Origin: an uncultured Clostridia bacterium
GTDB taxonomy: Bacteria > Bacillota > Clostridia > TANB77 > CAG-508
NCBI GenBank assembly: GCA_934177795.1
Contig: CAKPPS010000010.1
Span: 1 to 45,931 of the forward strand
DNA: 45,931 bases
Direction: 5' to 3'
Shown: positions 15,603-24,680 of the stretch, in pieces
Position numbering within the stretch: position 1 is the stretch's first letter
Layout of the letters: every line of letters begins with the position of its first letter
Position numbers and translations under genes: made by a program
The notes under the pieces: model-generated
The model's database searches: none
Seen by the model: the letters and a program-made list of their open reading frames with translations, nothing else
What the model was told of the DNA's origin: nothing

Positions 15603-18600
15603 ATGAAAGGAAAAGTAGTGAACAACATAATAAAAATGGTGATAGCAATAATAATGCTAATAATATATCTAGGATTAATAATGGCAGATATAGTAACTTA
15701 TGCATCAAGTGAAAATGGAGAAGAAAATGTCATATTTGAAGCATGGTTAGAAGAAAATGGAGAAAAAGTAAATAAAATAGAAAAGAAAATAGATAGCCAA
15801 GATATAGAGTTGTGCATGAAAGTAAAGGTAATAAATGAAGGATATCTAAATGGAAAAATAGAGTTAAAAGATAGCAATTTTAAATTTAAGCAGAAGGAAG
15901 AAGAAGGAGTAAGTGAAATAACAGACAACAGTATAGAACTAAAACAAATAAATGCAGGAGAAGAAAAAGAAATAAAAATAGGGTTAGAAGTAAGCTTACC
16001 ACAGACAATAGATTTAGAAAAATTTAATAAAGAGACAATATTAGATTTAGAAGGAACATATAAAAATGCAAAACAAAAAGAAAGTAAGATAGAAAAAGAG
16101 AATAAAGTAAATATAGTATTAATGCAACCATATGATGATAATGAAGAAAAAATAGATTTACAAAGTAAAATAATAACAAATAAAATATATAATATAGATG
16201 GAGAAAAGAAGAGAGTAGTACAAGCACAAATTAGTAGTAAACTAGAAAGAGAAGGATACCCAATAGAGCAAACACAAATAGAAGTAGAGGCACCAGAAGG
16301 AGTAGAAAAAGTAGAAGTAGGAGAAAGAGGAACAGCAGGAACAAACGGAAGAAGCGAAGGAAATAATGATGAAGAAAGTTTAAAGATAAATGCAGAGAAA
16401 GAAAAAGTAAATATAGAGATAAATAATAAAGAAAAAGACGGAAAAATAGTATATAAACAGGGAAAAACAGACAATTTTATAATAACATACATATATCCAG
16501 AAACAGCACAAGTAGAAGGAGAAATAAAAGCAAAAGAAACAGTAAAAATATATGATGAATTAGGAAGCGTATTTGAAAGAGAAGTAAGTACAGAAATAGG
16601 AGAAGAAAAAGAAGAAATAATAGGATATCAAATAACAAACGAGAAAAACATATATAAAGGAAAAATGTATGCAAAAGAAGAACAAGAATATAAAAGCATG
16701 AGCAGTATAGATATAAGATATGTAGGAATAGAACAAGATATAAAAATAGAAGAAGGAGGGGCAAAATATCAAGGAGAAAATATAGAAGAAGAAGCAAAAA
16801 TAGAATATAGAAAAAGCATAATAAGTAAAGAAAAACTAAAGAGAATATTGGGAGAAAATGGAGAATTAATAATCCAAAAAGAAGATGGAACAGAAATAAG
16901 AAGAATAAATAAAGATAACCTAGGAGAAGAAGACAATATAATAGTAGAATATCCAGAAGGAGTAGAAAAAGTAATAATAGAAATAAAAAATGCAGAAAAA
17001 ACAGGAACAATACAAATATTAAATAAAAAAGTAATAAAACAAGAAAATTTAGAAAGAGCAAGATTAAAACAAATAAATAATATAACAACAAAAGGAAAAA
17101 TAACAAAAACAGAAAATATAGAAGAAAAAGAAGCAGAAGGAAGTATAAATTTAAAAGAGACAGAAACAAAAGCAAAAATAGAAACAACAAATAATCAGTT
17201 AGAAGCAGGAACAGAAAATAAAAATGTAGAAATTAAAACAACATTAATAACAAATGAAAATAAATATGATTTATATAAAAATCCAACAATAGAAATAGAA
17301 TTTCCTAAGGAAATAACAGAAGTAAGTATAAATAATGTAAGTTTGTTATATGGGGAAGAATTAGCAAAAAGATCAGAAGAAATATATAAAAATGAAAATG
17401 GAAATCAAGTAATAAAAGTAACATTAATAGGGGAACAAACAAAACACGAAGAAACAGGATTAACAGAAGGAGCTAATATAGTAGTAAACTGTAATGTAAA
17501 AGTAGATAAATTAGAACAAAATGCGAAAAACAATATAGTATTAAAATATACAAATGAGCAAGAAGTAGAATATACAGACAGAGGAATGGAAGAAACAGAA
17601 ATAAATTATATAGTAAGAAAAGAGATAAAAGAAGAAGTAAATCAAGCTATGGAAGCCCCTGTGGAGCCAGTTAGTACAACAGACCCAATAATAGTGACAA
17701 AAAATATTTCAGCAGGAAACAATAAAGATATATATGAAGCACAAGTACAGAAATATACAATAACAGTAAAAAATAATACAGCAAGCGACATGCAAAATAT
17801 TGTAGTTGAAGATGATATTCCAGAAGAGATGGTATATGTTAATGCTATAACAGATAAAGGCTTTTACAATAAATACGAAGATGATGAAAAAACAAAAAAA
17901 TATACAACTACTATAGAAAGTTTAAAAGCAGGAGCAGAAACAGATGTATATTATTATGTTAGGGTGAAAAAAGCAGATGAAAATGTGACAAAAACAATAG
18001 GTACTAAAGCAAAAGTAAAAACAGCAGAAAATAATGTGTATGAATCCAATGTTGTGCAAAATACTATAAAATTAAGTAAAGTGCAAGCTGATATGATAAC
18101 TTCAGTAAATTCAACAGGCAAGTATGTTCAAGAAAGTGAAGTGAATTATAAGATAGTCATAAAAAACATTTCAAATTATACATTAGAAGATGTTAAAATA
18201 AAGCATAGTTTAAATGAAGGAACAAGTTTTGTGAAAGCTGCAAATATGAAATATAATGAGACTGAAAAATGTTATACTATGATGGAAGAAGAAGAAGAGA
18301 AAAAAGCAGAGTATAATAAAACAGAACAATTGGTAGTATGGGATGTAGGAGAGTTAAAAGCAGGAGAAGAGACGGCAGTATATTTAACATTGAAAATGAA
18401 TGCAATTGTAGGACAAGAACCACAAAAAATAATACAGACTCAAGTTTTAGTCGAAACTAAAGATACAGACAAATACTATTCAAATACGGAAGAAGTAACA
18501 GAATCAAATACAGTTAAAGGAAATATTACATTAGAGAGTTCATTAGAAAATAAATATTTATATGAAGGCGAAGAATTTCAATATATAATAAATGTTAAAA

Positions 18601-19958
18601 ATACAAGTTCAACATTAGAAACGGAAGCTAGTATATATGATGAAATACCAAGTGGTTTAGAGATAAGTAAAATAATTTATACATATAATGGCGAAGAAGA
18701 AGAGCTAGAGGCTAATCAAGTAGCATTAACACAAATACTGAAACCAGAGGAGAGTGTGCAAATAAAAATATTTGTAGTAGCAGAAGAGTTATCTAGTGGA
18801 GTAAATGAACTAGAAATAAAAAACAAAGCAAAATTAAAAACAACAGGAAATGAAGAAATAGAATCAAATGAAATAACAAACATAATAAAAAGAAATCCAA
18901 ACAAACCAAATGATGATGGGAATAATAATGGAAATAATTCAGGAGGAGATACATCAGGGAAAGTATATAGTATTTCAGGAATGGTATGGAAAGATGAAAA
19001 TAAGAATGGAGCAAGAGAAAGTCAAGAAAATGGAATCGAAGGAACAACAGTAAAACTATATACAAAAGATGGAAAAGAAGCAAAAGATAAAGATGGAAAT
19101 GAAATCATGAAAACAACAGGTAGTGATGGAAGTTATGTATTAGAGAATATACCTAAGGGAAATTATGTAGTAATTTTCGAATATAACAATGAACAATATA
19201 CTATAACAGAATATAAACGTTCAGGAGTAAGTGAAGAAGCAAATTCAGATGTAATATCAACAAGTAAAGATGGAAAAAAAGTAGGAATGACAGATAATAT
19301 ACAAATCACAAATGCAGATATTCAAAATATAAATATGGGCTTGATAGAAAGTAGCAAGTTTGATTTAAGATTAGATAAATATATAAGTGAAATAACAGTA
19401 CAAGAAGGGAATACAACAAAAAAATATGGATATGAGAACACACAGTTTGCAAAAATAGAATTAAATAGAAAAACAGTAAACAATACAAATATAACAATAA
19501 AATACCAAATAAAAATAACAAATGAAGGAGATATAGATGGATATGCAAATAAAATAGTAGACTATATGCCTTCAGAAATGAACTTTAGTACAAAAGACAA
19601 TAAAGGGTGGATATTAGAAAATGGACAGTTAATAAATAGCACATTAGAACAAGAAGTAATCAAATCAGGAGAAAGTAAGACAATAGAATTGATATTAACT
19701 AAAAAAATGACAGAAGATACATTAGGAACAATAACAAATACAGCTGAGATACAAGAAGAAACAAATGAATTTATGAAATCGGATATAGATTCAACACCAG
19801 GAAATAAACAAGCAAATGAAGATGATATATCAACAGTAAGTGTAATAATAGGATTAAATACAGGAAGGATAATATTATATATTTCATTAACAATAGCAGT
19901 AATAGCAATATTGGGAGTAGGAATTTATTTAATAAATAAAAAAGTTTTAGGAAAATAA
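15603..19958 (+). CDS. Giant surface protein A1 with DUF11-like repeats and one SdrD_B domain
   Basis: 1451 residues behind GAGGAGG. A signal peptide (about 1-37) is followed by a Glu/Lys/Ile-rich region to about 680, then three DUF11/isopeptide-type beta modules (about 700-830, 845-980, 985-1095; e.g. YTITVKNNTASDMQNIVVEDDIPEEM). Next are an Asn/Gly-rich hinge and an SdrD_B domain opening SISGMVWKDENKNGARES (about 1120-1245). A last module has DKYISEITV and DIDSTPGN. The C-terminus is GLNTGR (from 1417), a membrane helix and a Lys-rich tail: the plan of a wall-sorting signal, but lacking the proline of LPxTG. It should be an extended stalk on the cell surface. Paralogue of the protein at 24681; followed 26 bases later by a thioester-domain protein. 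Confidence 0.88.
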   Translation: MKGKVVNNIIKMVIAIIMLIIYLGLIMADIVTYASSENGEENVIFEAWLEENGEKVNKIEKKIDSQDIELCMKVKVINEGYLNGKIELKDSNFKFKQKEEEGVSEITDNSIELKQINAGEEKEIKIGLEVSLPQTIDLEKFNKETILDLEGTYKNAKQKESKIEKENKVNIVLMQPYDDNEEKIDLQSKIITNKIYNIDGEKKRVVQAQISSKLEREGYPIEQTQIEVEAPEGVEKVEVGERGTAGTNGRSEGNNDEESLKINAEKEKVNIEINNKEKDGKIVYKQGKTDNFIITYIYPETAQVEGEIKAKETVKIYDELGSVFEREVSTEIGEEKEEIIGYQITNEKNIYKGKMYAKEEQEYKSMSSIDIRYVGIEQDIKIEEGGAKYQGENIEEEAKIEYRKSIISKEKLKRILGENGELIIQKEDGTEIRRINKDNLGEEDNIIVEYPEGVEKVIIEIKNAEKTGTIQILNKKVIKQENLERARLKQINNITTKGKITKTENIEEKEAEGSINLKETETKAKIETTNNQLEAGTENKNVEIKTTLITNENKYDLYKNPTIEIEFPKEITEVSINNVSLLYGEELAKRSEEIYKNENGNQVIKVTLIGEQTKHEETGLTEGANIVVNCNVKVDKLEQNAKNNIVLKYTNEQEVEYTDRGMEETEINYIVRKEIKEEVNQAMEAPVEPVSTTDPIIVTKNISAGNNKDIYEAQVQKYTITVKNNTASDMQNIVVEDDIPEEMVYVNAITDKGFYNKYEDDEKTKKYTTTIESLKAGAETDVYYYVRVKKADENVTKTIGTKAKVKTAENNVYESNVVQNTIKLSKVQADMITSVNSTGKYVQESEVNYKIVIKNISNYTLEDVKIKHSLNEGTSFVKAANMKYNETEKCYTMMEEEEEKKAEYNKTEQLVVWDVGELKAGEETAVYLTLKMNAIVGQEPQKIIQTQVLVETKDTDKYYSNTEEVTESNTVKGNITLESSLENKYLYEGEEFQYIINVKNTSSTLETEASIYDEIPSGLEISKIIYTYNGEEEELEANQVALTQILKPEESVQIKIFVVAEELSSGVNELEIKNKAKLKTTGNEEIESNEITNIIKRNPNKPNDDGNNNGNNSGGDTSGKVYSISGMVWKDENKNGARESQENGIEGTTVKLYTKDGKEAKDKDGNEIMKTTGSDGSYVLENIPKGNYVVIFEYNNEQYTITEYKRSGVSEEANSDVISTSKDGKKVGMTDNIQITNADIQNINMGLIESSKFDLRLDKYISEITVQEGNTTKKYGYENTQFAKIELNRKTVNNTNITIKYQIKITNEGDIDGYANKIVDYMPSEMNFSTKDNKGWILENGQLINSTLEQEVIKSGESKTIELILTKKMTEDTLGTITNTAEIQEETNEFMKSDIDSTPGNKQANEDDISTVSVIIGLNTGRIILYISLTIAVIAILGVGIYLINKKVLGK

Positions 19959-19984
19959 TTAGGAAAGGAGGTAGAAAAATTTTA

Positions 19985-22900
19985 ATGAAAATACTTAAGA
20001 GAATTGTATTATTATTAATAGTAATAATAAGTGTAAATATTTATGCTAGTAAAGTATATGCTACTGTTTGGGTTACTTTGGATAATTTTGATAATGTAGT
20101 ATTTACTAGAACGTCAGGAAAATATGGGAATAGTGGAACAAGGGCTGGTTATAGTACAAATTATGATTATACTAAAAGACATTTCAATGCATCTACAAAT
20201 AAAGATACCAATCTGAAAAATTTTGGCTCAGGAGCCAATAAGGGTTGGAGACAATATATTACTGATACAATTTTTGTACATCACGCAAAAAACAAGGCTA
20301 AAAGAGGATTTGGAAACGATTATCCAGTATTAAATGAAAATAGAGGAGTGCTATGTTTGCAACATAAAACAGATGCAAAGGGAAGAGGCGGAGAAGCACC
20401 AAAAATAAAAAACAATATTATAGTAGTGGATAAGAATGTTATAGTGGATAGAGAAGTAAATAAGGATGACGGAAAATCAGCACAATCTAGTTATCAAAAG
20501 AATTCAGCAGGGCGTATAGCATATATGTTAACATTTATGAATAAAACAACTAGTATGAACGATAGAAAAAAGAATGGAACACAAGGTGCAATATGGGCTA
20601 ACATAGAGACATATTATGATGCTTTTCCTGGAAACTTGTGGGCAGGAATGGCAAGTAATATGAATTCATCAGATTCAGCATTTGTAGAATGGTCAGAACG
20701 AAGAAGAGCAGAAAAAATATCAGCAGAATCAGTAGCTTTTGAGTCAATGCTAAGTAATAAGAGAAATGATATTTCTCTTGATAGCTCAAGTTGTAAATGG
20801 ACTATATCTGGAAATGATTATATAATAGGACCATTTAAGGCAAGTTTTACAAACTATATATACAAAAATAAGGAATTTGATATAAATAAAAGAATGGCTG
20901 GAGTAGTAAAGGGAGATTGTGTATTAACAAACTTTGATGGTACTAAGGTAAGTGGCTGGAATTTTTGTGATGAATCTGGAAAAATAGATAATGAACCTAA
21001 AGGGGATTTTTATATAAAAGTTAATAAAAATGACATTGCAGGAAAAGGCAATTCTATATCATTTAAATTAAAAACTAGAGAAATAGGGGTAAAAGCAGAA
21101 TGGTATACATTCAGGTGTGATGCTAGTAATGGAGTAGATGATCAGATGAGACTTTATCTAATATATGCATTTAGGTATTGGGATGAACATGAAAAAGAAG
21201 TGAGTATTACTGCACCAAGTCTAGAAATTACTAAACAAGATAATACTACAAAAGCAAAATTATCAGGAATGGAATTTGTAGTAAAAAATTCAAGCGGGTA
21301 TTACTTAACAAGTAACCCAGGAAACACATTTGCCACATTTGGAACAAAGGATAAAAGTAAAGCATCAAAATTAACAACAAGTACAGAAGGAAAAATAAAA
21401 ATAGCAAAAATACAACCAGGAACATATACAATAGAAGAAGTAGGAGTAGGCGGTAATTGGGAATATGAGGTACCAAGTAAAAATACAACAGTAGTTACTG
21501 TAAATGGAGCAGAAACAACAACAATAGGAAATACAAAAACAAAGATAAAATTGAGTGGATATGCATGGGTAGACAGAAGTGCATCAGGAAAAGAAAGTGA
21601 ACCACCAAATGGATATTATCAAAAAGATGGAGCAGACAATAAAGATAAAAGACTACAGGGGGTAACAGTATACTTGAAGAATAGAAAGACAGGAAAAATA
21701 GAACAAACGGCAACAACAGATGGAAATGGAGCATATACATTTATAGTAAAGAGAGCAGAAGTAGAAAATTATTATGTAGAGTTTGAATATGATGGATTGA
21801 AATATGAAAACGTAGTAGCTCATATAACAGAAAGTAAAGGTTCAAAAGCCCAAGAAACAACAAGGGAAGCATTTAATGAAACATTTAATACTGTAAATGG
21901 AGAGACAAAAACAACAGGATATACTGAAAACTCTGGAGAGGAAAGAAAAAGAGAGTTAGAATATACAATAAAAGATCACAAAGCAACATTAAAGAATGTA
22001 GAAACAACAGAGAATAATACAACTGTAAGAATAACAAATAAAGGAAAATATGGAATAACAGCAAATACAGATGCGACAGGATATAAGATAACAAATCCAG
22101 GATATACTGTAAGTGAAATAAAAGATATCAATTTAGGAGTATATGAAAGAGCACAACCTTTTGTAAATACACAGAAAGATATAGAAAGTGTAAGAGTATC
22201 AGTAAATGGAAAAACACATGTATATAATTATGCAAGTAGGAAAGAAAATGAAGGAAAAGAAAATGCAAACTTTAATGTAGGAGTAAAATTCGGAAAAGAA
22301 AGAATGGCACAAACATATTATCGAGCAGTATATAAAGCGGATTATGAATACATAAATACAAAGGATACAAATAAAGAACTAAGTGTAGATATAAACTATA
22401 AAATAACATTGACAAATAATTCTACAACATTAACAACAAAAGTGTGGGGATTAGTAGACTATTATGACAATAGATATGAGAACATAAAAGTAGGCTCAGC
22501 AGTAGATGCAAATACAGGAGAAATAACAGAAGCGGGAATAACAATACAAGGATCAAGTAAATATAATGATAAGTATCAGAAAGCAGAAATGTGGAAAGGA
22601 TGGGAACTAAAACCAGGCGAATCTCAGAATATTTATATACAATTTAAAATGGATAGAGAAGCAGTAAAAACCACATTAGATAGTAGTGAACAAAGTACAT
22701 TAGATAATGTAGTAGAAATATTATCATACTCAACAACAAAAGATGGAAAAACTTATGCAGGAATAGATGAATATTCAAACCCAGGAAATGCGATACCAGG
22801 AGATGAAAGTACATATGAAGCAGATACAGATAAAAGTCCTTCATTAAAACTAGAGATAGCAGATACGAGAAAAATAGAAGGAACAGTGTTTGTAGATGGT

Positions 22901-24328
22901 ACAGAAGCAGGTTTAAAAACGGGAGAAGAAAGAAAAGGGAATGGAAGATATGATACAGGTGAGACAACAATAAAAGATGTGGATGTAACAATCAAAAATG
23001 GAGAAAAAGTAGCTCAGTGGTATGATGAAACTACAAAGACATGGAAGGATGCAATAACAAAAACGGATGAAAAGGGAAACTTTGAGTTTACTGGAATTGT
23101 AGCAGGAGATTATACAATAGAGTATACATGGGGAGATAATACATACACAGTTCAAAACTACAAAGGAACAATATACAATGAGAAGAAAAGGCAAAATGAT
23201 AAAGAGTGGTATAAGAAAAATGTAGAAACAAGATATTCAGATGCTATAGATAATTGGGATGAACGACAGAAAATAGATGCTGAGCTAAAAACAATAACAA
23301 ATCAAACAATGAAGAAGGAATTAACTAATACAATGCATTCAACAACTCCAACTATGTCAATAACAGTAGAAAATACAGAAACAACAACAACAGCAGTAAA
23401 AACAGATGAAACAACAAGTAAATTAGAATATGATATAAAGAATGTAGATTTTGGAATAGTTGAAAGAGCAAGACAATCATTAAAAATTGACAAAAGAATA
23501 AAAAATATGAAAGTAACATTGGCAAACGGGTCAACACTAACAGATGTAGAACTAATTTATGATGAAGCCAATGGCGAAACAACATTAAAAGGATCAAAAT
23601 CTGGAGTAGTATATCTTCCATCAAGTGGACCAAGAGACAGTGGAACATTAAAATTAGAAATGGATTCAGAATTAATAGAAGGAGCAAAACTAGAAGTAAC
23701 ATATGAATTTATAGTAAAAAATCAAAGCGAACTAGATTATGATGAAGAAAACTATTATAAATATGGAGAAGTAGCAGAAGGTTTAAAAGCAAGGACATTG
23801 ACGGTAAAAAATATAATAGATTATCTAGATGTAGACTGGGATTATGATAGTACTCAAGAGGGAAGCTGGGAAATTCCAGAATTAAATGAATTAAAGGATC
23901 AATATTTGGCGAGTGATGTACTAGAAAGTAAGGATATAAAAAATAGAAGAATATTAACAACAGAGCAACTTAAAGAATTCTCTATAAAACCTGACGACTA
24001 TCGTACTAGAGAATTAACAGTTTCAAAATTATTAACAACATCAAAAGATATTGAATTAGAAAATGAAGCAGAAATTCTAGAAATAGAAAAAGATGGTGGA
24101 GGAAAAATAACAGATGAACAAGGAAAAGTAATAGCACCAGGAAATTATCTACCAGGTACAGGACCACATGTAGAACCAGATGATGATATGGCAGAGAAAG
24201 TAATAATAACACCAAATACAGGTGAGAACAGAAATTATATAACAATTACAATAATTGGTATAGTATCATTAGTAATATTATTTACAGGAATAGTAATAAT
24301 AAAGAAAAAAGTCATAAAAGACAAATAG
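19985..24328 (+). CDS. Surface protein A2: thioester-type (TQXA) head, SpaA and SdrD_B domains, TPNTG sorting signal
   Basis: 1447 residues after AAAGGAGGT. Signal peptide 1-26. The head has RGVLCLQHK with C124 and TQGAIW with Q200; TQxA-I-W is the signature of Gram-positive thioester domains, in which Cys and Gln join into a reactive bond. Behind it lie a SpaA-like domain (about 413-510), an SdrD_B-type domain (about 522-640, SGYAWVDRSASGK), a module with FVNTQKDIESVRVSVNGKTHVY (about 721-950), a second SdrD_B domain (about 962-1065, IEGTVFVDG) and a final module from VERARQSLKIDKRIKNMKV. The end is TPNTGENRNY (from 1409), a helix and a Lys tail, close to the (S/P)PxTG motif known for clostridial SrtB. 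Likely a wall-anchored adhesin. No sortase gene is in the window. Confidence 0.85.
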   Translation: MKILKRIVLLLIVIISVNIYASKVYATVWVTLDNFDNVVFTRTSGKYGNSGTRAGYSTNYDYTKRHFNASTNKDTNLKNFGSGANKGWRQYITDTIFVHHAKNKAKRGFGNDYPVLNENRGVLCLQHKTDAKGRGGEAPKIKNNIIVVDKNVIVDREVNKDDGKSAQSSYQKNSAGRIAYMLTFMNKTTSMNDRKKNGTQGAIWANIETYYDAFPGNLWAGMASNMNSSDSAFVEWSERRRAEKISAESVAFESMLSNKRNDISLDSSSCKWTISGNDYIIGPFKASFTNYIYKNKEFDINKRMAGVVKGDCVLTNFDGTKVSGWNFCDESGKIDNEPKGDFYIKVNKNDIAGKGNSISFKLKTREIGVKAEWYTFRCDASNGVDDQMRLYLIYAFRYWDEHEKEVSITAPSLEITKQDNTTKAKLSGMEFVVKNSSGYYLTSNPGNTFATFGTKDKSKASKLTTSTEGKIKIAKIQPGTYTIEEVGVGGNWEYEVPSKNTTVVTVNGAETTTIGNTKTKIKLSGYAWVDRSASGKESEPPNGYYQKDGADNKDKRLQGVTVYLKNRKTGKIEQTATTDGNGAYTFIVKRAEVENYYVEFEYDGLKYENVVAHITESKGSKAQETTREAFNETFNTVNGETKTTGYTENSGEERKRELEYTIKDHKATLKNVETTENNTTVRITNKGKYGITANTDATGYKITNPGYTVSEIKDINLGVYERAQPFVNTQKDIESVRVSVNGKTHVYNYASRKENEGKENANFNVGVKFGKERMAQTYYRAVYKADYEYINTKDTNKELSVDINYKITLTNNSTTLTTKVWGLVDYYDNRYENIKVGSAVDANTGEITEAGITIQGSSKYNDKYQKAEMWKGWELKPGESQNIYIQFKMDREAVKTTLDSSEQSTLDNVVEILSYSTTKDGKTYAGIDEYSNPGNAIPGDESTYEADTDKSPSLKLEIADTRKIEGTVFVDGTEAGLKTGEERKGNGRYDTGETTIKDVDVTIKNGEKVAQWYDETTKTWKDAITKTDEKGNFEFTGIVAGDYTIEYTWGDNTYTVQNYKGTIYNEKKRQNDKEWYKKNVETRYSDAIDNWDERQKIDAELKTITNQTMKKELTNTMHSTTPTMSITVENTETTTTAVKTDETTSKLEYDIKNVDFGIVERARQSLKIDKRIKNMKVTLANGSTLTDVELIYDEANGETTLKGSKSGVVYLPSSGPRDSGTLKLEMDSELIEGAKLEVTYEFIVKNQSELDYDEENYYKYGEVAEGLKARTLTVKNIIDYLDVDWDYDSTQEGSWEIPELNELKDQYLASDVLESKDIKNRRILTTEQLKEFSIKPDDYRTRELTVSKLLTTSKDIELENEAEILEIEKDGGGKITDEQGKVIAPGNYLPGTGPHVEPDDDMAEKVIITPNTGENRNYITITIIGIVSLVILFTGIVIIKKKVIKDK

Positions 24329-24339
24329 AATAAAAAATA

Positions 24340-24392
24340 GAAGACTTAGGTATTAAAAAACAGTTTTATATCTAAGTCTTCTTACATTTTTA
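24340..24392 (+). terminator. Terminator of the first surface-protein operon
   Basis: AGAAGACTTAGGTAT (24340-24354) pairs with ATATCTAAGTCTTCT (24368-24382, one G-U), followed by TACATTTTTA. Confidence 0.8.
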
Positions 24393-24680
24393 GTAAGTTT
24401 ATACTAGGGAACGAAAAAAACAAAAAAAGTGAAATGAAAATGTAATAGAAATGTAACCAAAATGAAACAAAAGAAAAGGCTGTAATTCAAATGTAACAAG
24501 AGATTAAACAGTATACATAAAAAAACAAAGGTAAACAAAGTAAAAAATACTTTGGAAAAAAATTAAAAAAAATGCCCCAAAAGGTTGAAAAATCAACCAA
24601 AACAAGATATAATATTTATTAGGTATATAAAAATTATGATGCTAATTTGTGATTAAATAAAAAATCAGGGAGGTACCAAT
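24393..24680 (+). promoter_or_regulatory. Regulatory region of the second surface-protein operon
   Basis: About 290 bases without a gene. Three AAATGTAA motifs (near 24438, 24449 and 24489) precede a strong promoter: TTGAAA (24585-24590), a 17-base spacer, TATAAT (24608-24613). The -35 lies in a perfect inverted repeat, GGTTGA-AAAA-TCAACC (24583-24598), a plausible operator. GGGAGGT sets the start at 24681. Confidence 0.65.

Noticed and set aside
15698..17190. Long open frames on the minus strand inside the A1 gene (up to 264 codons)
   Set aside because: Translations are Leu/Phe/Ser strings caused by the purine-rich sense strand; no ribosome sites and no family features. The same holds for antisense frames within A2, B1 and B2.
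16260..17300. Tandem DNA repeats in the N-terminal part of A1
   Set aside because: The stretch looks repetitive because of purine-rich low complexity, but no fixed-length unit recurs.
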